From contig NC_031474.1 in NCBI RefSeq assembly GCF_000006565.2, forward strand, positions 2,825,662 to 2,889,661: a stretch of 64,000 nucleotides of DNA. The letters are read 5' to 3'. The DNA is from Toxoplasma gondii ME49 (lineage: Eukaryota; Apicomplexa; Conoidasida; Eucoccidiorida; Sarcocystidae). Below, piece after piece: positions 45,801 through 55,200 of the stretch. Made by a program: the position numbers and the translations under genes. The notes under the pieces are model-generated. The model saw nothing but the letters and a program-made list of their open reading frames with translations, was not told the origin of the DNA and did not search any database. Every line of letters begins with the position of its first letter. Position 1 is the first letter of the stretch.

Positions 45801-48283
45801 CTTCCTCGTGTCGACGAACACGCTGACGCGCAGGCCGACCCTGCGGCAACGCCCGCAAGGCCTTCGCTCAACTGCACGCTCATTCGCTGCTGCCGAGCAG
45901 AGGAATTACCGCTGCTAACAGCAGACGAAGCGACGACTGCCGCCTGAGTCTGCGACGGCTGATTTGCCCCTGACGATTCCCCGGGCGAACAGAGATCAGA
46001 TTGTGGAGATGGCGAAGGCGCCACCGGTTCACCACATCCTGGTGACCGCCTTATGCCAGGTACTGAACGGGTGTGTGTCACGACCCCAGAGGCGCATCTC
46101 ACGGCACCAGCGCTCATCCCGGTTTGCCTCTGAACGTGAGTCTCATCAGACCGCCCAACAGAAGCCTTGGTAGAGTCCGGAGCTGATGCATTTGTTCCGA
46201 AGGGTACAGGTACCGACGAAGCGAAGGAGGACTTTTGGGAAGAGAATACCGGGGAGCCTGTTGCCGTAGCTTCGCTGTTCCCACTAAAAGACGCCTCAGC
46301 TTGCACCTGCTTTGTAAGGCCGATACTTGAGGATTCTACAGGTGTTATCACCTTCCTCCACCCACCGTGCGAATCACTTCGCCTGATGCTAGTAACATTG
46401 AAAGTTTTTCCATCTTCCGGTGACGTGCAAGGACCAGGCCGACCACCTGCGTCTGTGCCACCATGTGGCGTGGCCGATCCGACACCCGAAATTGGCAGTC
46501 GTAAGGATTGCCCTTCAGTTCTCGACGTAAACGAGGAGCCTCGCAGATGACATCGTGACACGGATGGCGGGGTAGAATTCGGCCGTCGATATGTCAATGT
46601 ATTCCCTTCGCGATTCCTGTGAAAACTGTCTCCGTTCGAGCTCAAACCCAGTGATCCAATACACGATATCACAAGCGGATGCCCTGACATCAGCTGCTGG
46701 TGCAGTTGTAATAGATTACCGCTCTGTCCCGGGACAGCCACCCGGAAGCTGCTGTCGACGCGTGTTACATTAACGCCGCCTGCATCAAAACAACTGTTCG
46801 GAGTCTTGGTGCTTGGTGGTCGCTCTTGAAGCACAGTGTGGCTTTGTGAGTGACATAGGGTTTGAAGACCCTGTTCCGGAGTAATACCCTGTGTGCGAAC
46901 TGGTGTAGCACTCGATGATCGCCCGGCGCTCACGCCAATACTCATTATTCTGCTTGCAACAGACGGGTTAGCGCTTTCGGCACGGGACAGATGAATGGCA
47001 CTTCCATGCATCCTTCTGTTTCCGGATGTGGTGCATGCAGCGATTGCTGGCAAGACCTCCGTCGGACCGTGCCAAGGCGTAGACGGGCAAGGTCGGTCAG
47101 ACGACGCTAGAATTTCCCCGCGATGGTTCAATACTTGCGGTTGCTGCGTTGGTACCACAGGCTGGTGCAAATTACTCCCCTGCTGGTTCATCGGTCCCCG
47201 ACGTAGTTCAGGTTTTGTCAGCATCGGCGTCACCGACCGCAGTTGTGTCGCTGTCACCATTGGAGATGCCTGTGTGCCAACCCCGGTTACACCAAAAGCA
47301 CTGGGTGATTGCGTCTGTAGCTGCGCTACATGTGATTCAGCGCTGACGGTTTCTGGATGGGCTTGCATCAAGGTTGCTGGATATCGGTTTCCATTGCAAT
47401 CCACGGAAGCGTAAGAGCTGGCGCCAAGCTGATTCGTCTGCCTCACTCGAGTCCCTCCCAGTCTTTGCTGCCGAAGCACAGACCCAGATGTTTGGGGAGT
47501 ATGCACGCCGAAAGCAGAGGCCCCCGCCTGAGCAGCCCAGGCGCCCCCTGGAAAAGACCAGAGACCCTGAAGCCAATTCTTATGTGATAAACCGCCCGAC
47601 TGTGCGAGCTGAGAGCCAGGCGACGGTGCACCGCCGTCATGTCGAGGTAAGGAGTGGCATACCGTGTCGTGATTCTCTGGCTTGTTTGATCCGTTTTCAG
47701 GAACACGTGTTTGGATTGAGTGAGATTGTCTGAGAGGAGACGACGGATACCTTAGCGAAATGTGCTGCGGAGCAACTACATCTTCGCTACGTTGAGAGCT
47801 GTAAAGTGTCGTAGGCGTCATCCTCCGAGTGACAAAGTGGGGGAAGGCGACGGACTCAACAACAGCCACAGAATCATTGTTGCCTCCATTGTAGTTGCTA
47901 TTTCGTGCCGGTGTCGTTGGACGAATTTTTGTATGTCCGGGGTCAAGAGCAGCGCATCCCTCTGGATTCGCAACGTACTGTTCGAGTGGAGCCGGTGATG
48001 CACTCGCCGGCAACCCATGACTCCAGGACTCACTGGCAGAGTCTGTTGATGGAGATTCCACGTTATCTATGACGTGGTTTGCTGAAACAGGTTTCGATAA
48101 TGGAGAGAGAGAACTTAGGGGCTGGAAATGTCGTTGAGCGGGTGATGATGGTCGCCTATAGAGGAAGGGAGATTCTGCGCAGCTAGCTGTCACATCTGGC
48201 GGGCTGTCACCAATGTACCCAGAGCAGGCAGGAGCTGGTAACCCTTGCTTGGAAGACGATACTTTATAACTCAGGAAATTCAT
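39845..48283 (-). CDS. ARK3: Giant Aurora-type protein kinase (probable Ark3)
   Basis: A 2812-residue single-exon protein starting at an ATG (48283-48281). The kinase domain spans about 1165-1425. It has the Gly loop GRGTYG (1174-1179), ATP-binding Lys K1196 in VYAVK, helix-C Glu in VEFELLVQ, HRDLKLEN with catalytic Asp D1293, metal-binding Asp D1311 in DLG (not DFG), and CGTLDYLAPEMIKG. That last motif and GDLYTKI place it in the Aurora family. Aurora kinases phosphorylate spindle, centromere and cytokinesis proteins; Toxoplasma has three, and a very large one (Ark3) is linked to budding. About 1160 residues before and 1390 after the domain are Ser/Gln/Gly-rich and disordered, with a Lys cluster (SKKKKAFPSR) that could be a nuclear signal. 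The T-loop Thr of human Aurora A (T288) aligns with Asn N1326. The name Ark3 is inferred from size and remembered context; the Aurora class is firm. Confidence 0.92.
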   Translation of the reverse strand: MNFLSYKVSSSKQGLPAPACSGYIGDSPPDVTASCAESPFLYRRPSSPAQRHFQPLSSLSPLSKPVSANHVIDNVESPSTDSASESWSHGLPASASPAPLEQYVANPEGCAALDPGHTKIRPTTPARNSNYNGGNNDSVAVVESVAFPHFVTRRMTPTTLYSSQRSEDVVAPQHISLRYPSSPLRQSHSIQTRVPENGSNKPENHDTVCHSLPRHDGGAPSPGSQLAQSGGLSHKNWLQGLWSFPGGAWAAQAGASAFGVHTPQTSGSVLRQQRLGGTRVRQTNQLGASSYASVDCNGNRYPATLMQAHPETVSAESHVAQLQTQSPSAFGVTGVGTQASPMVTATQLRSVTPMLTKPELRRGPMNQQGSNLHQPVVPTQQPQVLNHRGEILASSDRPCPSTPWHGPTEVLPAIAACTTSGNRRMHGSAIHLSRAESANPSVASRIMSIGVSAGRSSSATPVRTQGITPEQGLQTLCHSQSHTVLQERPPSTKTPNSCFDAGGVNVTRVDSSFRVAVPGQSGNLLQLHQQLMSGHPLVISCIGSLGLSSNGDSFHRNREGNTLTYRRPNSTPPSVSRCHLRGSSFTSRTEGQSLRLPISGVGSATPHGGTDAGGRPGPCTSPEDGKTFNVTSIRRSDSHGGWRKVITPVESSSIGLTKQVQAEASFSGNSEATATGSPVFSSQKSSFASSVPVPFGTNASAPDSTKASVGRSDETHVQRQTGMSAGAVRCASGVVTHTRSVPGIRRSPGCGEPVAPSPSPQSDLCSPGESSGANQPSQTQAAVVASSAVSSGNSSARQQRMSVQLSEGLAGVAAGSACASACSSTRGSQSRVPLSTNRPGCLEAADFLQDKTPKVPSTPRLSSLDAASATQALLVNTRAGAGEVEAGSSSMGNGHDGVRYDPTNERLEGGSVPSGPSQNALRNVWSQKKDEAPIVSQLSSDDQTGGASGSCCSSLHRSESVQNERDAQLSSLKERLKITAQGGKTVTSSVKGTLSVGCSSMAQPLGGTAAQSKRVKTTDVVENSAKITDNALTETTPCGHHTPEKQDSPTNRRNANGEKDAAGLKPRTREAAEGQLRQIHTEGDAANLTENVAFPPDAGGEGLSSISCTDAHHDVIPLRTFLWNQDELPSKIISSKGGTHRHQEEDPEDALVNCQLDDFELADFRSGGDASLLGRGTYGVVRKLRQKATGKVYAVKSIEKDSVVRAGMVSQVEFELLVQKDLLRHRNVLRCFACMEDPEQVHLVLEYCSQGDLYTKIRSQPQRRLTEREAFVYFSQLVNGLHYLHSKGVTHRDLKLENLLLDGKNVLKIADLGWCGSVLGKSKNFNFCGTLDYLAPEMIKGVGHDWRVDIWGAGILLYEMLDGKPPFQSTRHFELIQQALKAEVAIPSHIAPDAGDLIVQLLRYDPEDRIPLHALPQHPWVKRMWSELRNEYYAKYPDAEQQRSCASCMQSDVDLHSEKSRSTMASRGCPPVDPTNKTSILAALPVAVTRASGRLQSPAPSQWIAVRGSGNMNGPPRNDAECVKAPSETASTAWFDSSRDCHEGAIGASASVGTKGSGPSVRSDTTIVPESPLSEDRLRQSEHQPEAGILPEQTALRHAFQNAPDDTNTLESEREKFDLSDGHLRRGSTRASSVGSRGAERSKPEIGVDHITKHSTHGPSTGIRMSPPEEMLEKTGHVENKHGSLQQRDQSTSDDLADLHSDPSETLPTDPHTDGSVSGERVGQRSQRRSSSFVTWQIRSSRGSHSHSSRGNTDTTQQPHDLHDDAAANLPSKKKKAFPSRVSKDSPGTLLGSMTGTRLSRSIIPSSSADQRRGGSRRSISQTTKARDTLARLKEGTDAARAALRAALISRIVDMKRSTYNAGPAGQAFAVSQLPLPTHITSRPSWVGSVRGAGSRATSSCTAQSRTLRGGKSVGRNPVGATAEKGAKGSLQPSRLLATQVTCKATRHHAQKEDTYGFLFEGSDLSETEKNKGDETSKESDTPLMEATASDTRPTLTGVQTQSETNELGHPRSESRGRPGMTTRMRQDGGSHLGSDAMPNHAACSQGIICAPVYTRAQSNIVQRPGALVHQENCHPPLRVMDEFVTPQTPNAFPKQAQTVQPEPSCAGRTGCGFQNAVIYSQNHLQCQRLCHTFQSSGRTREEMSGGQGNQMPTGTYETQLSMFRAGEYGPPAEASPLASISSSNSYDLLEQHHLEAPRVSSTDVRKTESREVEDFSAFVDHLSVGSTDDEWTAGTSRNIDAALLPSKNRGGNPSATVQRRLQRFGSTSARLSARSGLPRFRNHSEHSVRYGTRGSGSNQESLLEVSNAPSLANERRDDSRGGTSKHESAATSRGKEGGRGGSRGLDTSRLTQKGATQRGRTRCFPNATRTTSTIGTGKTDAGGSGGTAGGRADDAPGAKGGLRCGRNLDRVSKRKESPAAAASTTHGREGDDASLGQHRTMGATARQGSDSSARRLPLTRRDSQVATNATAGGNASLGCVGSGTTGNVQEVSPQALQTRVYSSGPIGSASCHPFHNKSTASPVAHGHHFGMHPGQPFRGTGSFTSMTGTRAQSPPPFVDVANRRPRSTPPSAFTATWSQPWSRLSPWGGRASRDVGGGGTGMTPQFSMSVYQDASASVNAQRTSRYTTCYQWPRASAVSVPVKVPPNVGHYKGVPSAWGAPSLSVLAPVNISSPQASLNRSLSPQAGMSAVTNPSSSLRSLQHGPWFQIPTDGGRMHSAGWLDGSMFHPLRSPPMAGGGFSQTIQNAGGEQVHQGTVACQNLQTATTAHRAAAVAAAMASGGNDRGTSAAGANLQPSWSSQSRKTQNAKWI

Positions 48284-50805
48284 CTTGGATAACAGGCAAA
48301 AACAGGGGCAGGCACCCGGTCACACGAAAGGCAGTGACTAGGGTTGTTATCGTGCAGTACCGCGGGGACGCGGAACCACAGGCATGAGGAAATCTCAGGA
48401 CATCACCCGCAGTTGCAAGACTAACCAACAGAGCAAACTGAAGAGATCTGCAAAAATGAAACAACAGGCGGTAATAAGGGGGAAATGCCACTGGCGTGCA
48501 GCGCAGGCGTGCAACCTTTGGTCGCCGCATGGGCTCCTACGAAGCCTGCGCGCGTTCACGGTCACATCGAGGAGGGCAGGAACTCCGCAGCGTGACGAGA
48601 GGTGACCTGGAACGATGACAAGACAAATGGACCGGTTGGAAGGAGACAGTTCCCGTTTGACAATAAACAAGGTAATCGTGAGCGTGCTCGCGAGCAAGTA
48701 ACTTGTTCAGCGCGCGTCCTAGCGTTAACAACAGCGCCAGTCAGGTCGCGGCGAACTCACAAGCAGAGAAGCACGAGTGACTCTTCACAGGCATTGAGGC
48801 CGATAAAGCAACATGCACCTCAGTGAATATTCTATTTAATCTCTACAGAGTATCAAAGGAAGCAAGAAAATATAATGGCGGGGACGCATTCAGGAAATGT
48901 GCAGATGCTACGCATCAAATCGTGAAATGACCTTGAGGGAAAATCGCCACGCCGAACCCGACGCGTTTTAACGAGACCAAGTCTTTGCTGTCACTACTGC
49001 ATCTCATTACGGTACGCGTCATCCGACAAGTGTTCAGGTACATAATACTGCCACAGTGAAAGTTCCGCAGCTCGTCATCGAAAGCCACCTAAAATCTGCA
49101 GACAAATGACACAGTTCGCAGGTTTACGTAGCACTGCGCACCGAACACTCGTGGCTGGATGTCTCTCAGACATGGCTACTTCCGAGCGCCGTCCGCCTGG
49201 GGAATGCGCAAGTTCGGTTGAGGCCAAACGCGCTGTCTTCTCTTGTGATGCGCATGCCCCCCCTCCCCAGGCAACCTGGACAAAGCCATTCTTTGTCATG
49301 GTACGCCAATTATGCGACGGTTTTCCGCACTATCATCTGAAGATCTCATTTCTTTCGTTGCTTGTGAACTAGCGTTCACTGTGCTTTTGTCATCCGTCAG
49401 ACGAGATGGGAACGTCGTCTCCGCATTCTTTGACATAATGGGCTCGGCCTTCGCCAACTTTCGTCACGATTATCTAGTATAGTATGGCTCACGAAGGAGG
49501 AGGTCAGGATGCGGTAATTGAGAATGCATATGAGAAGATTCGATTTTGCAACTTTGAGGCTGCATGCCTTGGGGCCCTCGTGCAGCTGTCCACAGTGTTT
49601 TCCAACAGTGTACACGCCTTGAGCCAACCGATGATTTCCAGATCACGACAGCGGAATGCTTTCATATGAAACCACAACACATTTGTTGTTAAAGTCATGT
49701 GCCCTCCGCGGACAAGACTCTGCTCGCCACTGAGCGTCATACACACAGTGTGCGTGGTACACTTACTCCCTCACAAAGCTGTGTTTTCCGTGTCCTCTTC
49801 GGCAGGCAGCGATCTTCTACTGAGGTGGGTGTCTTCAAAACAGGAAGGTATCGCGTCCGGATGAAATGTAATAAGAGCTCCTTTCATCGTCAAAGGCCTG
49901 TTAGTTACCTCGGAGTGGTTTGCTTAAAGATACATGTGAAAACAGCTTAACGATAGGCGGGTCGCGAATCGGGATTGAAATGACGAGACAAGACTTCCTA
50001 TGAAGATATTGTCGTTCCTGGCTAGTTGCAGCCTGACGAACCAGCACAGCTGTAGTATCGTTGTTTGTTGAGCTCTGCAACCCTGTAATTCCACAAATGA
50101 AGGGTCAACGAAGCAAGCAGCGCTCTTGGTGTACTGTCGAGAGGTAACGGAACTAAGAACGTCGTTGTTTCGCAGAGACAGCGAAATGATCATCATTTGA
50201 TGTCAGTTTCGGTGTATTCGCCGGGCTGCTGCTGAGTAAATCGCGCCTTCAGAGGACCGTTTTTGACATTCTGCATAGCAGATACAGCTTGTCCGTGTGT
50301 GCCACTCTCCCCCCTGACAGGCAAATAGGGGCCGCTCCTGCACTTTGAGTAGGGTTGGGTTTTTCGGTCACGTTCGCATATGGTGGAGAAAAGTGCTGCC
50401 TCTGAATATATATTCCTTCATATTGGGGACTGCCGACAGCATGAAAGTCGACACGTTTCGTTACCTAGTTTTATGGTCGCAGTACCCTGTCGTTTGACGT
50501 GGTCAGGTGGGCTCACTTCCTGCGCTGTGAAAGAGCGTTGTGAACCGGCTTGTGCGAGTGTCAATTAATCGCAGCATCAAGTGAACAGGCTAGACACTTT
50601 GTCGTCTCTGTGTGATCGAAGGCTCACGCACGGTAAGGTCCAGGCGGCGCACGTAGATAGCTATTAGCAGGTAGTTTCCACCTGGTGACTACACTGTGTG
50701 ATCTGAGCTCAAGCTCGAGAGCATGACTGTGTGTTCACAGGGGTTACTAAACTGTAACCTCACTGCCCTTAGGGGCACCCAGACGGTGACGAGCCGTAGT
50801 CTACA
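48284..50805. other. Kinase leader and promoter region
   Basis: This lies upstream of the kinase ATG. It most likely contains the kinase promoter and 5' leader. A 61-codon ATG frame at 49484-49669 (+, starting MAHEGGGQDAVIENAYEK) has decent start context but no recognised homology and is not promoted to a gene. No RNA gene or repeat was recognised. Confidence 0.45.
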
Positions 50806-51005
50806 CTACTTGTCAGCTGGATCGATATCAGCATTTTCAACAATGGCGTCAGTGAACTCATGGTCTGTGTTTTCGTATGCGTAGTTAGGTATCCATAAAT
50901 ACAGTATCCAGATGGGATTCATCAACAAAAAGGACCTTGGTGACAGCGCTGTAATAAGGCATCCGTAGAACCGGAAATAGGGTTGCCGGCTGCAATAGTT
51001 GATTC
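50806..51005 (-). CDS. Possible last exon of a small membrane protein
   Basis: On the minus strand an acceptor-like TATTGCAG precedes an open stretch that ends at the stop codon 50806-50808. It encodes about 65 residues: a hydrophobic, aromatic run (FYGCLITALSPRSFLLMNP, then IWILYLWIPNYAYEN) followed by an acidic tail (FTDAIVENADIDPADK). The look is that of a transmembrane segment plus a cytosolic tail. No ATG occurs before it in frame, so an upstream exon ending in phase 2 would be needed. I searched to about 52200 and found no convincing one. It sits between two divergent genes. It could also be chance reading of a promoter region. No family recognised. Confidence 0.3.
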
Positions 51006-52260
51006 TTTCGGGTGAACTTATGCGCGTTGGGCGGCACAACTGATAAGTACAGGCACCCACCCAATAGTTGGCGTATCAACTGCGGCGAAGCCCCGCAGAT
51101 GTTTCTGCAGCTCATGTGTTGCAGCTACTGGGTAGCAGTAGAAAACTCCGCGAGTTGTATTCTGTTCACAGTATAGGTGTGGGGCAGTGGGGAGGCCTGT
51201 ACACTTGGCACGGTTACGGGTTGCAACCTAATCATTTTTGTGGGGCTGGAGGCAGCCCTGTCTCTGCTCAACTGCAGCAAGTGCTGAGCCGCTGTCGGCG
51301 GGCAGTGCTTGACGGGCATCTACCCCATGGTATTCTTCTCGGCGAAGAAGCCGTGGTGTGTGCTCAAATTTAGCAGGTGTGTGCGGAAAAGCCTACGAAA
51401 ACAAGAACGTAGTCTAAATCGCTCACCTGTAACACCCGGTTTCACTCGCTTGATGTGGTTTTACGTGGCACCGGAATAGGCATCACACAATGACAAAGCA
51501 AAAGAACTAATTCTGAACCGTTCGCGTATGACTTGTTCCTGGTGTTACGCCTGTGATGAATTATGCCGGGTGATGCAGGGCTATGTCAGGCACCTTCTGT
51601 GTCGGATGATGTGTGAGTAGACGGCACCCTAAGAATCGTCGACAGGACCATTTATTGTTACAGAATCGACGATCATGATAGCAGTTGTTCAAAAAACAGT
51701 AAATGCTACCCCAGCAATTTCATAAGCTGCTAAACGTTGAAACACGAGTACAGTGAATCTGCTTTTTTCGACCCTCAGCTGAAACCGGGAAAGTGACAGT
51801 TTTTTCTCTTGTTTTAGATCTGCACGATTGGTGCGGCGAACAAAAATGTTTTGTGGTTGCGGACTGGCGCGGCTAAAAGCCAACTAGCGTGTCAATGTTA
51901 GGCGTTGATGACTATGTGGAAGAAAAAGCAAGTTCCAGTCTTCTGGAGAAACGCCAGAACATGTCTCTAGCGTTCGTGCCAAACTCTGAGTTACTATTGC
52001 CACTAGCGGCATCTGCCGAACAGAATACTTTTCCGGCGACATATCTTCCGCTTCCTGAGCGTTAACACGTTCTTCAACTACGTAACGTGGTCACAACCTA
52101 GGGACTACGGATCCTTGTGCCCGATTCTGGTGAGTCGGTGAGTGGTTTGTAAAAGGTCTCCCCTCTTATTGTTCGTACGAACTAAAGACCAGGTACGCAG
52201 CGCAGTGATTCGTGCCTGCCTGGTCTCAACAACACAGTTTTCGTTGTACAGTAAGAGAGA
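51006..52260. other. Upstream region of the VPVRRS repeat gene
   Basis: No supported gene on the plus strand. It probably carries the promoter and leader of the gene starting at 52261, and perhaps the 5' exon or exons of the possible minus-strand membrane protein. Short frames in both directions overlap and lack recognisable motifs. Confidence 0.4.
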
Positions 52261-55200
52261 ATGAGACGTTCGAGGGCATCAGCCTGGGCCCGAGACCCAG
52301 ACTCTGTATATGCAAAAGGTATATATCCAAGAGGTACCTTCTACACCGGATCTACCAAGAGAAGTTCAACAGGGGCATCCACGCGGATTGCCAACAGCGA
52401 TTATAGTCTGATACTTGATGAAGACGGTGCCGCTGAGCTTTTGGGAGCGACGGCGGACGCCGATGACGATGTAGTCGTCCAGTATATCCCATTCCGCCGG
52501 ACCCGTTCTACGGGAAATCGTGGCTTTTTCTGTTTCTTTTCATCAGACGAAATTGCCCGGGACACGTTTCCGCTGTCTGAGCGGAACGTTGCTTCTGCAG
52601 ATCGAAAACGATCAACGAGCAGTATGCGTATTCCCGTTGACCGTATACCACAGCCAGCATCGAACCAGTCACTACTTTCCGGGAGGAGGACAAATACTAG
52701 AAACCAGTCGATCAGTGTCACGGTCCGACCGGAGTGGGACGAAGACAAAACGGTTGCCTATGTCGAATCTGAGAATACCGCTAGATGCCATCCTCGAAGA
52801 ACTGTAGCGCAGCAAGTCTCGATCCCCCTCACTCAAGATGGTTTTACCGACACGGATAACGAAAATGACCAAATTATGTACGTACCTGTCCGCAGATCAA
52901 CTGCGCGGCAGCTTCGATTCTGCAGTGTTCCTGTGGCCCCGCCATCACGGAGATCAGCCATGGAGAGACGCTCTGTTCGTCCGTATGCGTCTGAGATGAC
53001 ATCAGCCGTACGATGTCCGACGCCATCTAGGCGAAACTATGGTGGGTCTGAGGCATCACTAGGAGAGGATTCACCAGTCTTGATACATGCTGCGCTACGT
53101 GGCACAACTGACGGCTATATGGACGAGGAAGACTGCAGCTTTGATCATCAACGCATGAGACAAAGAGCTGCAGGAAAACGATTCGGCTATAATCCGGATA
53201 GCCTGCCTTCCTGTCGGCTTTCGGCGGTTGCACCAGGTGGTAGCAAACCTGTCGGAGTTGTGAGAATACCCCCGGGCGCTACACAGCGAACTGGCTTTGC
53301 ACGCCGGTCTACAAGGATCGCTGCGACAAAAGGCAGGCCCTCCACCAACTTGGTAGTCTTGGAGAGGCGTCCACGTCCTGTGTCACGCGATGAAGTGGGT
53401 GACAGCGAGAAATACGAGCCGGTCGACGTGTCCATGAGCAGCACCGCATCGAGCACAGAATTGTACGAGGCAGGTCGTGAGCCTTCTTATTCCTCATCAA
53501 GGCGATTTGTGGGTGAACTTGATTACGACGAGATGCCCATTCCTTTTGTATACATGCCAGTTTCTGATTCCTCCCTTTGTGATACGAACACAGCGGGGAG
53601 GACATCATTACGGCCTCCACCCGGCACAGGGGGAGCCACTGGCGGGAAATACGCATCTGCACGAGCAGTAGCTGGACAGCGGCGCTCGGACACACGGGTG
53701 CGGGGTGCCTTTTTCTCAGCCCGGGGTCCCTCCGCGTCCACGCCGGACGACACGGACATCGAGTCTGGCAACGAGGAACCGGTCGACTACAGCCCTGGTG
53801 TTAACACATCAGGCGGAAGTTTTGGAGTATCGCTGCAGAAGCGGCCTTCCAACTCGACGCTAACTGGAGTCGCAGCGTTATCGATGGCAGACATCCCGCT
53901 TGTGGCTGCTGAGGGGTCTAACATGATGGGCAGGCGGGTGCATCCCAACAGAGTTGCATCAACGCTGACGGCGCAGCTTGATCCTTTAATGTTAACAGGG
54001 CGTTCGGAAGATCTCGATGAGAGACCAGCATCACAAGCGCCACGAAGGAGCGTACATACTCAAGTGTCGGATGAACATGAAGACGGTATTGTCCTTGTAC
54101 CTGTTCGGAGATCTGTTGCCCGCGGCGAAGGCAAGGAACAAACGAAATTTCAGGCTGTTTCCCGCATCCAAGACAAGGACGAGGACAGTTGGGAACATGA
54201 AAACAAAAAGGCGTCAACTGTACAGCAGGGTTTTGCACCTGTGCCACCACAGTGCATCTCAAGCGCTCCGGCAGAAACGTCGGTGGCTTCTAGAAAACCA
54301 TCGGGGTCCGCGAACACCAGACGTAAAAGCAGCGTTCCCGCTGTGGTCAACGATGCTTCAATCATTATCGGCAGCGGCTCAGTGCTGCGCCAAGGCTGCT
54401 ACGAACCAGACCAGGAGTGGCAAGACACGGGTGTAGTAGCCAACACTTCACAGCTAAAGGGAGACGCGGAGACTGCGACTGTCCGTCCGCGAGGGGCATT
54501 CCGAAAGTCCTCGTGCGAACGCGCAAGGTCTGTGGTACCATTAGCATCACAAGCCAAAAAAAAAGTCGAATTATTCGACGACGCTAAACACTTGACTTCT
54601 GATGTCCGATCTCTCAGCAAAGGTGCCCTGGGACGGACACTGCAAGCCTCTAAACGTCCCGAGCTCCCACGCCAAAATGCCTCAAGTAGGTATTCCAATC
54701 GCCAGTCGTCCCTACCAGTCGCAGCGGGGCAGAACGACGGCGTCCAACATAGATCGTCTGAAAGGGACGTTAGGGAGGGACGGGGGGTTCCCCTGTCCGC
54801 CGCACCAGTCGGTGAGCCGCCACGAAGTCACAGAAGACAATTGCAACGAGGAGACGAACTATCAGACGACAATGCACATTTTGACCACGGTGAAAGCAGT
54901 GTAGAGAAACGGCGGTGCCAAACTGGTCTTGGTGGTAGACGTTCGACTAGGCTCCAAGGGTCGGCTGCAGCAGTACGCGCGGCCACTGGTCGCCGCATTG
55001 CTGCAGTGGAGGACACAAAAGAGTCTGAGGCACCTGACGTAGAAACTGGCGTCGAGAGGGGAGAATACCCAGAAGAGGTTTCTGCTCTTGCATCTTGCCG
55101 CAGCGTCCGGCATTCCAATAAGGGCAGAGGACGGGTCACCATGGGGGTGAGCCCCGCCACGGATCAATATCTACTGCGATCTTCTCAGGTTTACGGATGC

